Origin: Geminocystis sp. NIES-3709
Lineage (GTDB): Bacteria > Cyanobacteriota > Cyanobacteriia > Cyanobacteriales > Cyanobacteriaceae
Assembly: GCF_001548115.1 (NCBI RefSeq)
Contig: NZ_AP014821.1
Location: forward strand, 3,723,262 to 3,787,261
Reading direction: 5' to 3'
Length of the DNA: 64,000 nt
Part shown: in pieces, positions 19,574-28,524 of the stretch
How the letters are laid out: every line of letters begins with the position of its first letter
How positions within the stretch are numbered: position 1 is the first letter of the stretch
The notes under the pieces: generated by a model
The model's database searches: none
The model's input: the letters and a program-made list of their open reading frames with translations, nothing else
What the model was told of the DNA's origin: nothing
Position numbers and translations under genes: made by a program

Positions 19574-20768
19574 CTAACTCATTATATTCCGCAGTTTTTT
19601 CCAAAAGGGCAATTTGATTCCGTTTTTGTCGATCGATGTCTTGAAATGAACCATAAATACGGATACATTTACCATCTTTAAATTCAGATTTAATAATTAG
19701 TTTTACCCAAATTTCTCTAGCTTTTGCGGTAATAAATTGGACTTCCAAAGAAGAAGATTTACCCAAATTAATAGCATCATTTACAGCGTTTATAACAGTG
19801 TTTCTACTTTTTCCTTCTTTATAAAAATTAATACCTTCCATTAAGGTAACTTCAGAGGGAGATGGCAATTCATGAATTATTCTGGTCATATTAGACCATT
19901 CTACTTTTTCAGCATTTAAATACATTTGCCAACCGCCAACTCTAGCTAATTGATTAGTTTGATCTAAAAATTCTTTAGTTTTAAGCAGTTCAATTTCTGT
20001 TTTTTTTCTTGTGGTAATATCTTGAATTGTGCCAAAAAATTCTACACATTTACCATTTTCTAATTTTACATTTCCGATAATTCTCACCCAAATTTCTTTT
20101 TTCGTAGCAGTGATTATTACTACTTCTAAATCATAGCCAATACCTTCTCTGATAGCTAAATCCATCGCAGAAACTAATTTATCTCTATTTTCTCCTTCTT
20201 TAATAAAATTTATAGCTGTATCCAGATCTGCAATATAGTCTTCAGATACTTCATGAATTTTTTTAGTAATTTTTGACCAATATATTTTATTATTGATTAA
20301 ATCAGCATCCCAAAGACCAATATCACCAACTTCATTGATACGATCGAATAATGTTCTGGTATGAGATAATTGGGTTTCGATAGATTTACGATGAGTTATA
20401 TCTCTTCCCACGGCATAAATTAAATTATCAACACATCTCGATCGCCATTCTATGTAATAATAAGACCCATCATGGGAAAGATAACGATTTTCAAAATTAT
20501 AAATTTCCTTACCATTGCCTAATTTTTCTGTGGCTTCCCAAGTTGAGGATAAATCATCTGGATGAACAAAATCAAAAAATTTACGAGTTTCTAATTCAGT
20601 GGTGTTATAACCTAAGATAGATTTTCATGCTTGATTAACTCGGATAAAATTTCCTTTTAAATCAGCAATACAGAGTAAGTCTAATGCTAAAGAGAAAAAA
20701 TTTTCTAAATCTTTTTTCGCAGGTAAACTTTCTGAGATATTTTCATGAATTTTATCTTCTAAGGACAT
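19500..20768 (-). pseudogene. N-terminal fragment of the broken kinase: PAS1-PAS2-PAS3
   Basis: From the ATG at 20768 (MSLEDKIHEN) the frame gives PAS1 (DLLCIADLKGNFIRVNQA) and then a TGA at 20625-20627 in place of Trp, continues in frame through HDGSYYYIEWRSR and GRDITHRKS, and then PAS2 (GDIGLWDADLINNKIYWS) and PAS3 (VGGWQMYLNAEKVEWS). It ends inside the MITE near 19500 with foreign codons. From the GTG at 20411 a 303-residue frame is open and may be called as a gene, but it is only part of this one. Confidence 0.85.
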
Positions 20769-20802
20769 ACTTTGCCATTGAATAAATAGATTCTCCTATT
20801 TT

Positions 20803-20844
20803 AATCATGAATAATAAATCATGAATAATAAATCATGAATGATA
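20803..20844. repeat. 14-bp tandem repeat before the broken kinase
   Basis: Three consecutive 14-bp units of AATCATGAATAATA, the last with one change (GAATGATA), lie 35 bp upstream of the kinase ATG. The unit length is twice seven, like the heptamer tracts elsewhere here. Confidence 0.8.
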
Positions 20845-20954
20845 AATTAAAAAACGAAAATTATTAGATCTCTTGCAAAATAAAAATTAAAATAAATTAG
20901 AAGCCAAATTACATCAAATCCCATATCCTAAATTATTATAGAAGTCTATCAAAT

Positions 20955-21746
20955 ATGATGAATCAAATCAGATTCCTAAAAGTAGTATCCTCAATGTTGA
21001 TTTCTATCGCATTTTTTGTTTTTCATCCAGCGGGTGCCTATGGGGGAGAATGGCAAGAAATTGAAAAAAAAGGACTATTAACCATAGCTGTTAAAGATAA
21101 TTTGCGTCCTTTGGGTTATCGTGATCAAGAGGGTAATTTACGGGGATTTGAAATTGATTTAGCCCATCGTTTAGCTTTAGAATTGTTAGGGGAAGAAAAA
21201 GCAGTTCAACTTATTCCCGTCAATAATCAAGAAAGAATACAAATTGTCACAGATGTAGAAGTAGATTTGGCGATCGCCTCAGTAACAGCTAATGCCTCTC
21301 GTCGTCGCATCGTAGATTTTAGTGATTCATACTATTTAGATGGTACGGGAATTTTGGTCAAAAAAGGCAAAAAAATAGATTTAACGAAGAAAATTGGGGT
21401 ACTTTCTAATTCTCGATCGATCGACCAAATCAGATATAATTTACCGAGAGTTACATTACAAGCCGTCTCATCCTATGAAAAAGCCTTAGAATTGATGGAA
21501 TTAGGAGAAATTGAAGGATTTGCGGGAGATATAACTGTTTTAGTCGGTTGGGTACAAGAAAACAGTGATTATGAACTATTATCAAAGGTTTTTGGTGGTT
21601 ATCCCCTCTCGATCGTACTTCCTAAAGGACGACAATATCAAGAATTACGAGATAAAGTAAACCAAGTAATCAGAAAATTGAATCAAGAAGGATGGTTAGA
21701 GGAAAAAGCTAAATATTGGGGATTACCGATTAATAACTTAAACTAA
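20955..21746 (+). CDS. Periplasmic amino-acid-binding protein (SBP_bac_3 family)
   Basis: A solute-binding protein of 263 residues of a polar amino-acid ABC transporter. Residues 1-29 are a signal peptide (hydrophobic stretch VVSSMLISIAFFVFHPAGA). The mature start KKGLLTIAVKDNLRPLGYRD, then GFEIDLAHRLA and VDFSDSYY, are family signatures. No permease or ATPase gene is adjacent, so it is an orphan that works with subunits coded elsewhere or acts in sensing. Which amino acid is bound cannot be told. A candidate terminator lies 140 bp downstream. Confidence 0.87.
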   Translation: MMNQIRFLKVVSSMLISIAFFVFHPAGAYGGEWQEIEKKGLLTIAVKDNLRPLGYRDQEGNLRGFEIDLAHRLALELLGEEKAVQLIPVNNQERIQIVTDVEVDLAIASVTANASRRRIVDFSDSYYLDGTGILVKKGKKIDLTKKIGVLSNSRSIDQIRYNLPRVTLQAVSSYEKALELMELGEIEGFAGDITVLVGWVQENSDYELLSKVFGGYPLSIVLPKGRQYQELRDKVNQVIRKLNQEGWLEEKAKYWGLPINNLN

Positions 21747-21753
21747 GTAAGGT

Positions 21754-21783
21754 GTGCTGAAAAAGTCTTTTTATGAGGGTAGG
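21754..21783. repeat. 30-bp dispersed repeat, copy 1
   Basis: The 30 bases that start GTGCTGAAAAAGTCTTTT and end TGAGGGTAGG are repeated at 55189-55218 with two differences. Both copies lie at or just after the end of a plus-strand gene. It may be an orphan IS end; I cannot name the element. Confidence 0.7.
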
Positions 21784-21886
21784 AGTGATAGGAATTGACT
21801 TAAACATTGTTAAAATTGATTTTCGATAACTATTTACTCAATTTAATTATTTTTTAGGGAAAAAATTTGTTTAGTTAACACTCTTA

Positions 21887-21911
21887 AACCTTTATTTTTC
21901 AAGGTTTTTTA
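21887..21911 (+). terminator. Putative terminator after the amino-acid-binding protein
   Basis: Stem AAACCTT/AAGGTTT with an 8-base loop and six T in a row at the 3' side. It lies between the plus-strand binding-protein gene and the end of lpxD; the T-run fits the plus strand. Confidence 0.55.
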
Positions 21912-21929
21912 CAGCTCACTGAGATTTTA

Positions 21930-21942
21930 TGCGTCTTAGCCT
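21930..21942. repeat. Solo IS630-type end at the lpxD stop
   Basis: ATGCGTCTTAGCC followed by TA matches the outer 13 bases of the right end of the IS630 element (18212-18224) except the last. It overlaps the lpxD stop codon. No second end is recognisable, so this is a relic. Confidence 0.5.
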
Positions 21943-22975
21943 ACAAGGATTTTTTTTGCAATTCTTTGACAATTTTATAAATTTCAGGCAATTTCTTATA
22001 AATAGCCGATACTTTTAAATATAGTTTATTTGCCACAGCCGGAGAACCCGATACTGTCTCTCCTGTTTTTACGTCATTATGTATCCCTGTTTGAGCAGAA
22101 GCGATCGCATTATCTCCGATTTGTACCTGATTAGCAACACCGACTTGCCCAGCGAGAATAACCCGATTACCTAATTTTACACCCCCGGCTAACCCCACTT
22201 GAGCCGCCAAGGCACAGTTTTCGCCAATATCTCCATTATGCCCGATGTGGACTAAGTTATCTAATTTTGTGTTTTTACCGATGCGAGTGATACCCACCGC
22301 AGGGCGATCGACAGTACTATTACACCCAATTTCCACCCCATCTTCCAATATCACATAACCTGATTGTTGCATCTTATACCAACCTTCAGGAATCGGTACG
22401 AAACCAAAACCCTCACCACCAATAACAGCACCACTATGGATCACACAATTTGAACCTATTTGACTTCTTTCTTCGATCGTAGCGTTAGCATGGATTAAAG
22501 TTCCACTGCCAATAGTAACATGAGGATAGATAACAACATTAGGAAAGATACAGACATGATCCTCAATTACAACTCCTTTTTCAATTACCACATTAGCAGC
22601 GATCGCCACATTTTTGCCTAATTTAACATCTTCACCAATAACGGCAGTGGGGTGAATTTTGGACTCAGGTTGAAAAGGTTGATAAAATAAACCAATAGCT
22701 TGGGCAAAAGTAAGACGAGGGTAAGCAGAAGATAACCAAGCAATACCTCTTTTTGTAGCCAACTCTTGTAAGGACAAATCTAGTGGTAAAATAAGAGCAG
22801 AAGCTGTTGTAACGGCTACCATTTTGGCAAACTTATCACCTTCAATATAACTTAGTGTATTAACTTCCGCTTGATCAATAGGCATAATACTATTAACCTC
22901 AGGATTAAGATGCGGATTTGTATTGAGACTATGAGCTTGAGGTGATAATTGACTAATAAGATCACTAAATTTCAT
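21941..22975 (-). CDS. lpxD: UDP-3-O-acylglucosamine N-acyltransferase
   Basis: Third step of lipid A synthesis: adds the N-linked acyl chain to UDP-3-O-acyl-glucosamine. The protein has 344 residues, with an N-terminal uridine-binding part and then a long left-handed beta helix of hexapeptide repeats (such as IGEDVKLGKNVAIAANVVI). The catalytic His is in NLVHIGHN. The C-terminus is helical (KLPEIYKIVKELQKKSL) and its stop lies in an IS630-like end, so the very last residues may have been altered. It is divergent from the TerD gene, with 11 bp between the start codons. Confidence 0.95.
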   Translation of the reverse strand: MKFSDLISQLSPQAHSLNTNPHLNPEVNSIMPIDQAEVNTLSYIEGDKFAKMVAVTTASALILPLDLSLQELATKRGIAWLSSAYPRLTFAQAIGLFYQPFQPESKIHPTAVIGEDVKLGKNVAIAANVVIEKGVVIEDHVCIFPNVVIYPHVTIGSGTLIHANATIEERSQIGSNCVIHSGAVIGGEGFGFVPIPEGWYKMQQSGYVILEDGVEIGCNSTVDRPAVGITRIGKNTKLDNLVHIGHNGDIGENCALAAQVGLAGGVKLGNRVILAGQVGVANQVQIGDNAIASAQTGIHNDVKTGETVSGSPAVANKLYLKVSAIYKKLPEIYKIVKELQKKSL

Positions 22976-22986
22976 ACAATTAAATT

Positions 22987-23562
22987 ATGACTATTTCACT
23001 ACAAAAAGGACAAAGAATTTCATTAGCAAAAGTAGCACCAACCCTAGTAGCCGGATTTATTGGTTTAGGTTGGGATACTAATTCAACAGATACGGGAGGA
23101 GATTTTGATTTAGATGTATCTGTATTTCTTTTAGGTACTAACGAAAAATTAGTTTCCGATAAACATTTCATTTTTTACAATAACCTAATTAGTCCCGATT
23201 CTGATCAATCAATCAAACTTTTAGGAGATAATCGCACGGGAGAAGGAGAAGGAGATGATGAAGGTTTAATCGTTGATTTGCGCAAAGTACCCTCTGATGT
23301 GGCTAAAATTGTCGTGACAGTAACTATTTATGATGCCAATAAAAGACACCAAAATTTTGGACAGGTAACCAATGCTTATATCCGTCTTGTAGATGTACAA
23401 ACTAAAGAAGAAATTTTACGTTATGACTTAACAGAAGATTTCTCTGTAGAAACTGCCGTCATAATGGCTGAATTATATAACAAAGATGGTGATTGGCGTA
23501 TTAATGCCGTTGGTAGTGGTTATGAAGGAGGATTACAAACCCTGCTTGATAAGTATAGCTAA
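22987..23562 (+). CDS. terD: TerD-family calcium-binding stress protein
   Basis: A 191-residue protein of the TerD/TerZ family, linked to tellurite and general stress resistance and binding calcium. The opening (ISLQKGQRISLAK), the GLGWDTN...FDLDVSVFLL block, and the acidic DNRTGEGEGDDE stretch are family features. No other ter genes adjoin it, so it is a lone TerD protein, common in cyanobacteria. The 11 bp to the lpxD start means the two promoters lie inside the neighbouring coding sequences or overlap. Confidence 0.92.
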   Translation: MTISLQKGQRISLAKVAPTLVAGFIGLGWDTNSTDTGGDFDLDVSVFLLGTNEKLVSDKHFIFYNNLISPDSDQSIKLLGDNRTGEGEGDDEGLIVDLRKVPSDVAKIVVTVTIYDANKRHQNFGQVTNAYIRLVDVQTKEEILRYDLTEDFSVETAVIMAELYNKDGDWRINAVGSGYEGGLQTLLDKYS

Positions 23563-23687
23563 TGAAAAATAAATTTTATAGGGTATCTATACTATAAATA
23601 TAAATATAGCAACTCATAATATCCTGTTTCATGGGCAATGTTCGTTTATATATAATTCGTAATTACCATGAGCAGGTTTACTACTAG

Positions 23688-23869
23688 CGGTACTTAAACT
23701 AAAAATATAAAACTATGAGTCTCAAATCTTTATGAATCAAAGATTTTACATCGATTAATAACTTTTCCTTTGATAGTAGGAGTTTCAGCCATTTTTATCT
23801 TGTTTACCTAAATCCCTTATGCTGACTGTATTTTAAGCTATTTTTGCACAAAAATTTCTCAAAGTACCG
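23688..23869. mobile_element. 182-bp MITE, copy 2
   Basis: Same length as copy 1 (19392-19573) and, when reversed, closely similar along its whole length. The inverted ends are CGGTACTT and AAGTACCG, and the flanks are CTAG on both sides (23684-23687 and 23870-23873). It fills most of the gap between the TerD and FHA-PBP genes. Confidence 0.92.
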
Positions 23870-23975
23870 CTAGGAGGGGTATTGAGATAGTAGAAGAAAT
23901 TAACTATTAGTTTAAGCAATACTCGATCGATTTATTGAGGAAGTTTACTCAAATTTTCTTTTGAATAAGAAACAT

Positions 23976-26213
23976 TTATAAAATTTTTTTCATATAATTT
24001 CCCCATAATATAGCGGCTTGTCCACTACTACTATTAGTCGGGGAGTTGTTATCATTTCCCAACCAAATTCCCGTCACCAAATTATCTTTAGTAACGTAGC
24101 CGATAAACCACAAATCAACTCCTTTATTGGTTGTACCTGTTTTTCCTGCTTCGTCTTTACCCACGGATGCACTTCTACCAGTGCCTGAAGTAATAACTTG
24201 TCGTAGCATTTGGTTCATAGTTTGAGCAATTTTAGGGTTAATAACTTGTTTTTGCTCGTCACTATTTTCATTAAATCGATAAATTTCTCGACAGGTATTA
24301 TGTTTTTCAAAGTCTTGACAGTCTCTCCCATCTCTAATTACTTTGATAGCGTGAGGGCGTGACCAAATTCCTTGATTGGCAAAAGCGGTATAAGCACCTG
24401 TTATTTCTAGCACATTGACTTCACTTTGTCCTAATATTAATCCCGGAACAGCATTTAACTCTGATTTAATACCTAATTTTTTCGCCATATCAACTACTTT
24501 ATTTAAGCCTACATCTTGAGCAACTCTAAGGGCGATCGCATTTTCCGATAACGCCAAACCTTGATACATATTTGTAACTCCTCCTGTTCTTTCACAACCT
24601 CTATAGGTAAAACCTTGCCAACGGAGAGGGGAGCAAGAATAGCTCTTATTTGCTGAAATTCCTGCCTCTAAGGCAGCTGTATAGGCAAAAACCTTAAAAG
24701 TTGACCCCGGTTGTCTTTTGGCTTGAGTAGCCCTGTTAAACTGACTTTCCTTATAATCTTTTCCACCCACTAAAGCAACTATTTCTCCATTTTTTGCTCG
24801 AATACTGGCGATCGCACCTTGAGAAAAATTATTTTGTTTACCGTTATTAGCTAGATGATTTTTGAGACTGTCCTCTGCTATAGCTTGAATTTTAGGGTTT
24901 AATGCGGTTTCAATAATAAAATCTCCCTCTTGTGTCAAATTATCTCCTAATAAACGATTCATTTCTTGAAAAACGTGACTATAGTAATAAGGTGCTAAAA
25001 TATTCGATAAAGTTTGTTGTGCTTTTGGACTAATATAAATTCTCGATCGTCTAGCCTTAGATGCTTCGTCTTTTGTGATCATCCCTGCATCTAGCATTCT
25101 TTCAATGACTCGGTTACGAAAATCAATAGTAGTGTCATAATCTTGTACAGGGTTATAGGCGTTGGGGGCAGGTAAAATGGCCACTAGGGTAGCAGATTCG
25201 ACTAAATCTAAATCCTTAGCTGATTTGTCGAAATAAAATTGTGCCGCATCTTCAAAACCATACAAATTAACACCCAAATATACTCGATTAAGATAGGTTT
25301 TCAGGATGTCATTTTTGCTATAAACCGCTTCCAATTTCAATGCAACCATCATTTCTCGTAGTTTACGGGCTAAATTATTTTCTCTACCCACATCAGGATA
25401 AATACTTCGGGCTAGTTGTTGAGTTATAGTACTTGCACCCTGCTTAGCATCACCCCGTGTATTAATTAATATTGCTCTGAGTATGCCTAAAGGATCAACT
25501 CCAAAATGCCAATAATAGCGAGTGTCTTCTGAAGCCATTAAGGCTTTGGGTAAGTAAGGAGAAAATTCTTTTAAACTATCTAATTCTCGGTGAGGGGAGT
25601 CGATACGAGGAGAAAGTAGGGTTTTACCATCATCACCATACACTACCGTTGAACCACCTACATGATCAGGGATAGGATAAACATCATATTTTGTCCATTC
25701 AAAGCCTATCCAAGCCATAATCAAGAAGACAATAACTCCCCCAGTCATTAAACCATAACGAGCAAAAATCAAGGATTTTGGCAGACATTTATCAAAACGT
25801 ATTTCTATGACATCTGCTAATTCTGGGGGGCCAAGAGTGATACGATCGTTATGTTCAAGGGTAAGGGATTGATAACGTTGAGTGCCAAAGTAAACACCGT
25901 TAGTAGAGTTTAAGTCACGAATAATAAATTTTTGAGGATTGTTAGTATCTCTTTCGATGACGCAGTGAGTTTGACTAATAATTGCACTACGGATAACTAT
26001 ATCGCAACTTTTAGTGCTTCTTCCTATGATATATCGATCGCCCAGTAAAGGATAAAAAGAGCTATGTTTTTCTTGTCCATTTTTAACGTAAATACCCGGT
26101 ACTCTAGCATTGGGCTTAAGAGTAGGTATTTTGAATTGAGTTTGGACGTTATGCCAAATAGTGGTGACAACTTTACTGATGGAAGAATCAGAGTTACTCG
26201 ATCGATGATCCAT
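23976..26213 (-). CDS. FHA-domain bifunctional penicillin-binding protein (PBP1A type)
   Basis: A peptidoglycan synthase of 745 residues. An FHA domain sits in the cytoplasmic part at about 60-130 (GDRYIIGRSTKSCDIVI, RDLNSTNGVYFG), followed by a membrane segment at about 150-170, a GT51 glycosyltransferase with the catalytic Glu in SEDTRYYWHFGVDPLG, and a transpeptidase with the active Ser in PGSTFK, the SEN triad and KTGTT. FHA domains bind phosphothreonine, so this synthase is probably controlled by a Ser/Thr kinase; that is inference from the family. Such fusions are known from cyanobacteria. The adjacent argJ is in the same direction, 200 bp upstream. Confidence 0.92.
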   Translation of the reverse strand: MDHRSSNSDSSISKVVTTIWHNVQTQFKIPTLKPNARVPGIYVKNGQEKHSSFYPLLGDRYIIGRSTKSCDIVIRSAIISQTHCVIERDTNNPQKFIIRDLNSTNGVYFGTQRYQSLTLEHNDRITLGPPELADVIEIRFDKCLPKSLIFARYGLMTGGVIVFLIMAWIGFEWTKYDVYPIPDHVGGSTVVYGDDGKTLLSPRIDSPHRELDSLKEFSPYLPKALMASEDTRYYWHFGVDPLGILRAILINTRGDAKQGASTITQQLARSIYPDVGRENNLARKLREMMVALKLEAVYSKNDILKTYLNRVYLGVNLYGFEDAAQFYFDKSAKDLDLVESATLVAILPAPNAYNPVQDYDTTIDFRNRVIERMLDAGMITKDEASKARRSRIYISPKAQQTLSNILAPYYYSHVFQEMNRLLGDNLTQEGDFIIETALNPKIQAIAEDSLKNHLANNGKQNNFSQGAIASIRAKNGEIVALVGGKDYKESQFNRATQAKRQPGSTFKVFAYTAALEAGISANKSYSCSPLRWQGFTYRGCERTGGVTNMYQGLALSENAIALRVAQDVGLNKVVDMAKKLGIKSELNAVPGLILGQSEVNVLEITGAYTAFANQGIWSRPHAIKVIRDGRDCQDFEKHNTCREIYRFNENSDEQKQVINPKIAQTMNQMLRQVITSGTGRSASVGKDEAGKTGTTNKGVDLWFIGYVTKDNLVTGIWLGNDNNSPTNSSSGQAAILWGNYMKKIL

Positions 26214-26300
26214 AATTTACCTTGATTTGAGTCAAAAAAAGAATTTTTAACCATACAAGTATAACAATCAATCACGGATTTTCTACAATGGTTATATCAA

Positions 26301-26379
26301 GTTCGGATAATCAGTTATAATCAAAGTCTCAGTCTTTGCAGTCTTTGCGAGAGATTCTACTATAATTATTTAATCGAAC
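26301..26379. repeat. 79-bp dispersed repeat, copy 1
   Basis: From GTTCGGATAATCAGTTATAA to TATTTAATCGAAC. An inverted, diverged copy of the same length lies at 38729-38808. The two ends of each copy are themselves imperfect inverted repeats beginning GTTCG, so this looks like a small MITE. It lies between argJ and the FHA-PBP gene. Confidence 0.7.
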
Positions 26380-26419
26380 TTAATATTATAAAATGTCCCA
26401 ATTTATTGGTTCTATATTG

Positions 26420-27661
26420 TTAAGTTGTATATTCAGCATTAATCTTCACATAATCGTAACTGAGATCACAACCCCATGCTTTCCCTACTCCTGAGCCGTT
26501 ACCCACAGAGACAGAAATAGCTACAGTATCAGTTTTCAAGTACTCTCCTGCAGCCGCTTGTTTCAAATAATTACTAGCCGCAACTCGATCGAAGGGTTGA
26601 GGTTGTCCTCTTTCCATTAACAAGAAATCTCCCAGTTTAATCATCAAATCATCTTGGTTGAATTGTACCCCAGCACGACCCGCCGCCGCCGCAATACGTC
26701 CCCAATTGGGATCACGTCCGAAGATAGCCGATTTAACTAAAGATGATCCCACAATGGTTTTAGCGATTTGACGAGCAGAGGCTTCATCAGTAGCTCCTTT
26801 AACTTCTACTTCTACCAAACAGGTTGCACCTTCACCATCTCTGGCGATCGCTTTTGCCAAATGTTGACATACTTCTGTTAGCATTGCCTCTAATTTTTGC
26901 CCATTTTCATCAAGGCTAGTAATGGCAGGGGTACGAGATTGACCATTAGCAAGGGCAATTAAACTATCATTAGTGCTAGTATCACCGTCAACAGTAATTT
27001 GATTAAAACTTTTATCCGTAGCTCGTTTTAACATCTGTTGCCATAGTTGGGTGGAAACGGCTGCATCACAGGTAATAAAACCAAGCATGGTAGCCATATT
27101 CGGGTGAATCATGCCCGAACCCTTAGAAATACCGCCAATACGCACAGGACGACCATCGATCGTGGTTTCAAGGGCAATGGATTTAGTTACTAAATCAGTG
27201 GTAATAATGGCTTTTGCGGTGGCATCCCCACCATTTTCCGATAATTCAGCGACTAATTTAGGGATTGCACCTTTTAATATGTCCATTTTAATTCTTTGTC
27301 CGATAACCCCTGTCGAAGCTAAAAGAATTGAATCAGCATCAATATTTAATTCCTTGGCTAAAGCGTCTGCGGTATCTATGGCATCTTGCCAACCTTGTTC
27401 TCCCGTAGCAGCATTGGCTTGACCTGCATTACAAATAATAGCTCTGGCACTAGATTTTTTTTGCAATTTTTGACGACAATAGTCAACACAAGCGGCCCGA
27501 ACCTCAGAAGTGGTAAATACTCCTGCGGCGATCGCATCGGTTTCCGAATAAATAAGAGCCAAATCAGGGGCTTTAGAAGGTTTTAACCCGGCGGTAATAC
27601 CAGAAGATTTAAAGCCTTTAGGGGCAGTTAAACCCCCTTCAATTACTTTCCAGTCAGACAT
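26420..27661 (-). CDS. argJ: Bifunctional ornithine acetyltransferase / N-acetylglutamate synthase
   Basis: Moves the acetyl group from N-acetylornithine to glutamate in cyclic arginine synthesis. The autocleavage motif HPNMATMLGFITCDA is present, with the Thr after Ala becoming the nucleophile of the beta chain. The start is placed at the ATG at 27661 (MSDWKVIEGG). The frame is open 27 codons further, but that part is hydrophobic, unlike the family, and comes from the heptamer repeat area. Full length is 413 residues. The C-terminus CDLSYDYVKINAEYTT is typical. Confidence 0.95.
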   Translation of the reverse strand: MSDWKVIEGGLTAPKGFKSSGITAGLKPSKAPDLALIYSETDAIAAGVFTTSEVRAACVDYCRQKLQKKSSARAIICNAGQANAATGEQGWQDAIDTADALAKELNIDADSILLASTGVIGQRIKMDILKGAIPKLVAELSENGGDATAKAIITTDLVTKSIALETTIDGRPVRIGGISKGSGMIHPNMATMLGFITCDAAVSTQLWQQMLKRATDKSFNQITVDGDTSTNDSLIALANGQSRTPAITSLDENGQKLEAMLTEVCQHLAKAIARDGEGATCLVEVEVKGATDEASARQIAKTIVGSSLVKSAIFGRDPNWGRIAAAAGRAGVQFNQDDLMIKLGDFLLMERGQPQPFDRVAASNYLKQAAAGEYLKTDTVAISVSVGNGSGVGKAWGCDLSYDYVKINAEYTT

Positions 27662-27675
27662 GATAATTAATTTAA

Positions 27676-27703
27676 TGAGAAATGAGAAATTAGAAATTAA
27701 TAA
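27676..27703. repeat. Degenerate heptanucleotide tract upstream of argJ
   Basis: Four adjoining 7-bp units: TGAGAAA, TGAGAAA, TTAGAAA, TTAATAA. They end 15 bases before the argJ start codon, in its leader. Confidence 0.6.
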
Positions 27704-27787
27704 TGGGAAAAAAGTAAACGATGAAAAGTTTAGTATGAACAAATTGTCTTGGGAGTCCCCTTGTCCACCTGTCTTCTAGTTCACCTC

Positions 27788-28327
27788 CTACTTTTTGGGT
27801 GAGAGAAACATGATCATATTTCGCCCTTCTTTTTTTGGTTTTTGTTGAATTTCTGCCAATTCTGCCAAATCCACAGCCATACGTTCTAATAATTCTTGTC
27901 CTAAGTGAACGTGTTGAGCCTCTCTACCTCTAAAGTTAATCGTGGCTTTAACTTTATCCCCAGCATTGAGAAAACGTTTTGCTTGACTGACTCGCACTTG
28001 ATAATCATGCTCATCAATTTTATAACGCATTTTCACCTCTTTTATATCCGCCGTATGTTGCTTTTTGCGGATTGCCCTAGCTTTTTTCTCTTGTTCAAAC
28101 TTAAATTTTCCGTAGTCCATGATACGACACACGGGTGGATCAGAAGTTTCACTGACTAAAACTAAGTCTAATTCTTGTTCTTCTGCCATGCGATTAGCAT
28201 CTCTGGTATCGAGGATACCTAGTTGTTCCCCTTCTGTACCAATTACCCGTACTCTAGGAAAACGGATATTGTTGTTAATTTTCGGTAAATCTCTTTGATT
28301 TGTTTTTTTATTGTTGCTATAGGTCAC
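27788..28327 (-). CDS. infC: Translation initiation factor IF-3
   Basis: Binds the 30S subunit and checks start-codon pairing. 179 residues; the motifs [31 protein letters not shown] and [14 protein letters not shown] are diagnostic. The only possible start is the GTG at 28327, since an in-frame TAA lies 9 bases upstream. A non-ATG start is usual for infC, which controls itself through start-codon quality. rpmI and rplT do not follow it here, unlike in many bacteria. Confidence 0.95.
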   Translation of the reverse strand: MTYSNNKKTNQRDLPKINNNIRFPRVRVIGTEGEQLGILDTRDANRMAEEQELDLVLVSETSDPPVCRIMDYGKFKFEQEKKARAIRKKQHTADIKEVKMRYKIDEHDYQVRVSQAKRFLNAGDKVKATINFRGREAQHVHLGQELLERMAVDLAELAEIQQKPKKEGRNMIMFLSPKK

Positions 28328-28524
28328 AGGTTTTGATTAATGTCTCCAATACGATCGAATAAAGTTTGAGGTTGATTTAGTAATTAATAGTTTTTAGTGC
28401 TAGTCAATATTATAATTGGTGATTGCTAAGAAAGGATTATTTTTTCTCCATGATTATATAGTTAATGCTTTGATTAGTAATGATTTGCTCACAATATTAA
28501 AAAAAATTAAGAAGTTTGATCTCA

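Larger units (their letters stand above)
13844..20768 (-). pseudogene. Shattered multi-PAS hybrid histidine kinase (whole span)
   Basis: One ancestral gene can be rebuilt from the pieces in this span: ATG at 20768, PAS1 to PAS3, then a MITE, PAS4 to PAS6, then an IS630-family element, the beginning of a GAF domain, an IS701-family element, the GAF end, HisKA, HATPase and two receivers. Removing the IS630 element with one TA copy gives the continuous reading KEQMLVAISQATKELL. Removing the MITE with one CTAA copy gives EKTAEYNELVSMIPMGIYKL. A TGA at 20625-20627 replaces the usual Trp after VNQA, and the GAF has lost most of its middle and changed frame. About 1,390 codons of the gene remain. 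The sensor half cannot be made as one protein. Confidence 0.9.

Noticed and set aside
27662-27742. Longer argJ with 27 additional N-terminal residues
   Set aside because: The extra part is hydrophobic, comes from a heptamer-repeat leader, and is not present in the family.
27905-28159. Plus-strand frame opposite infC
   Set aside because: Antisense of a conserved gene; no independent support.
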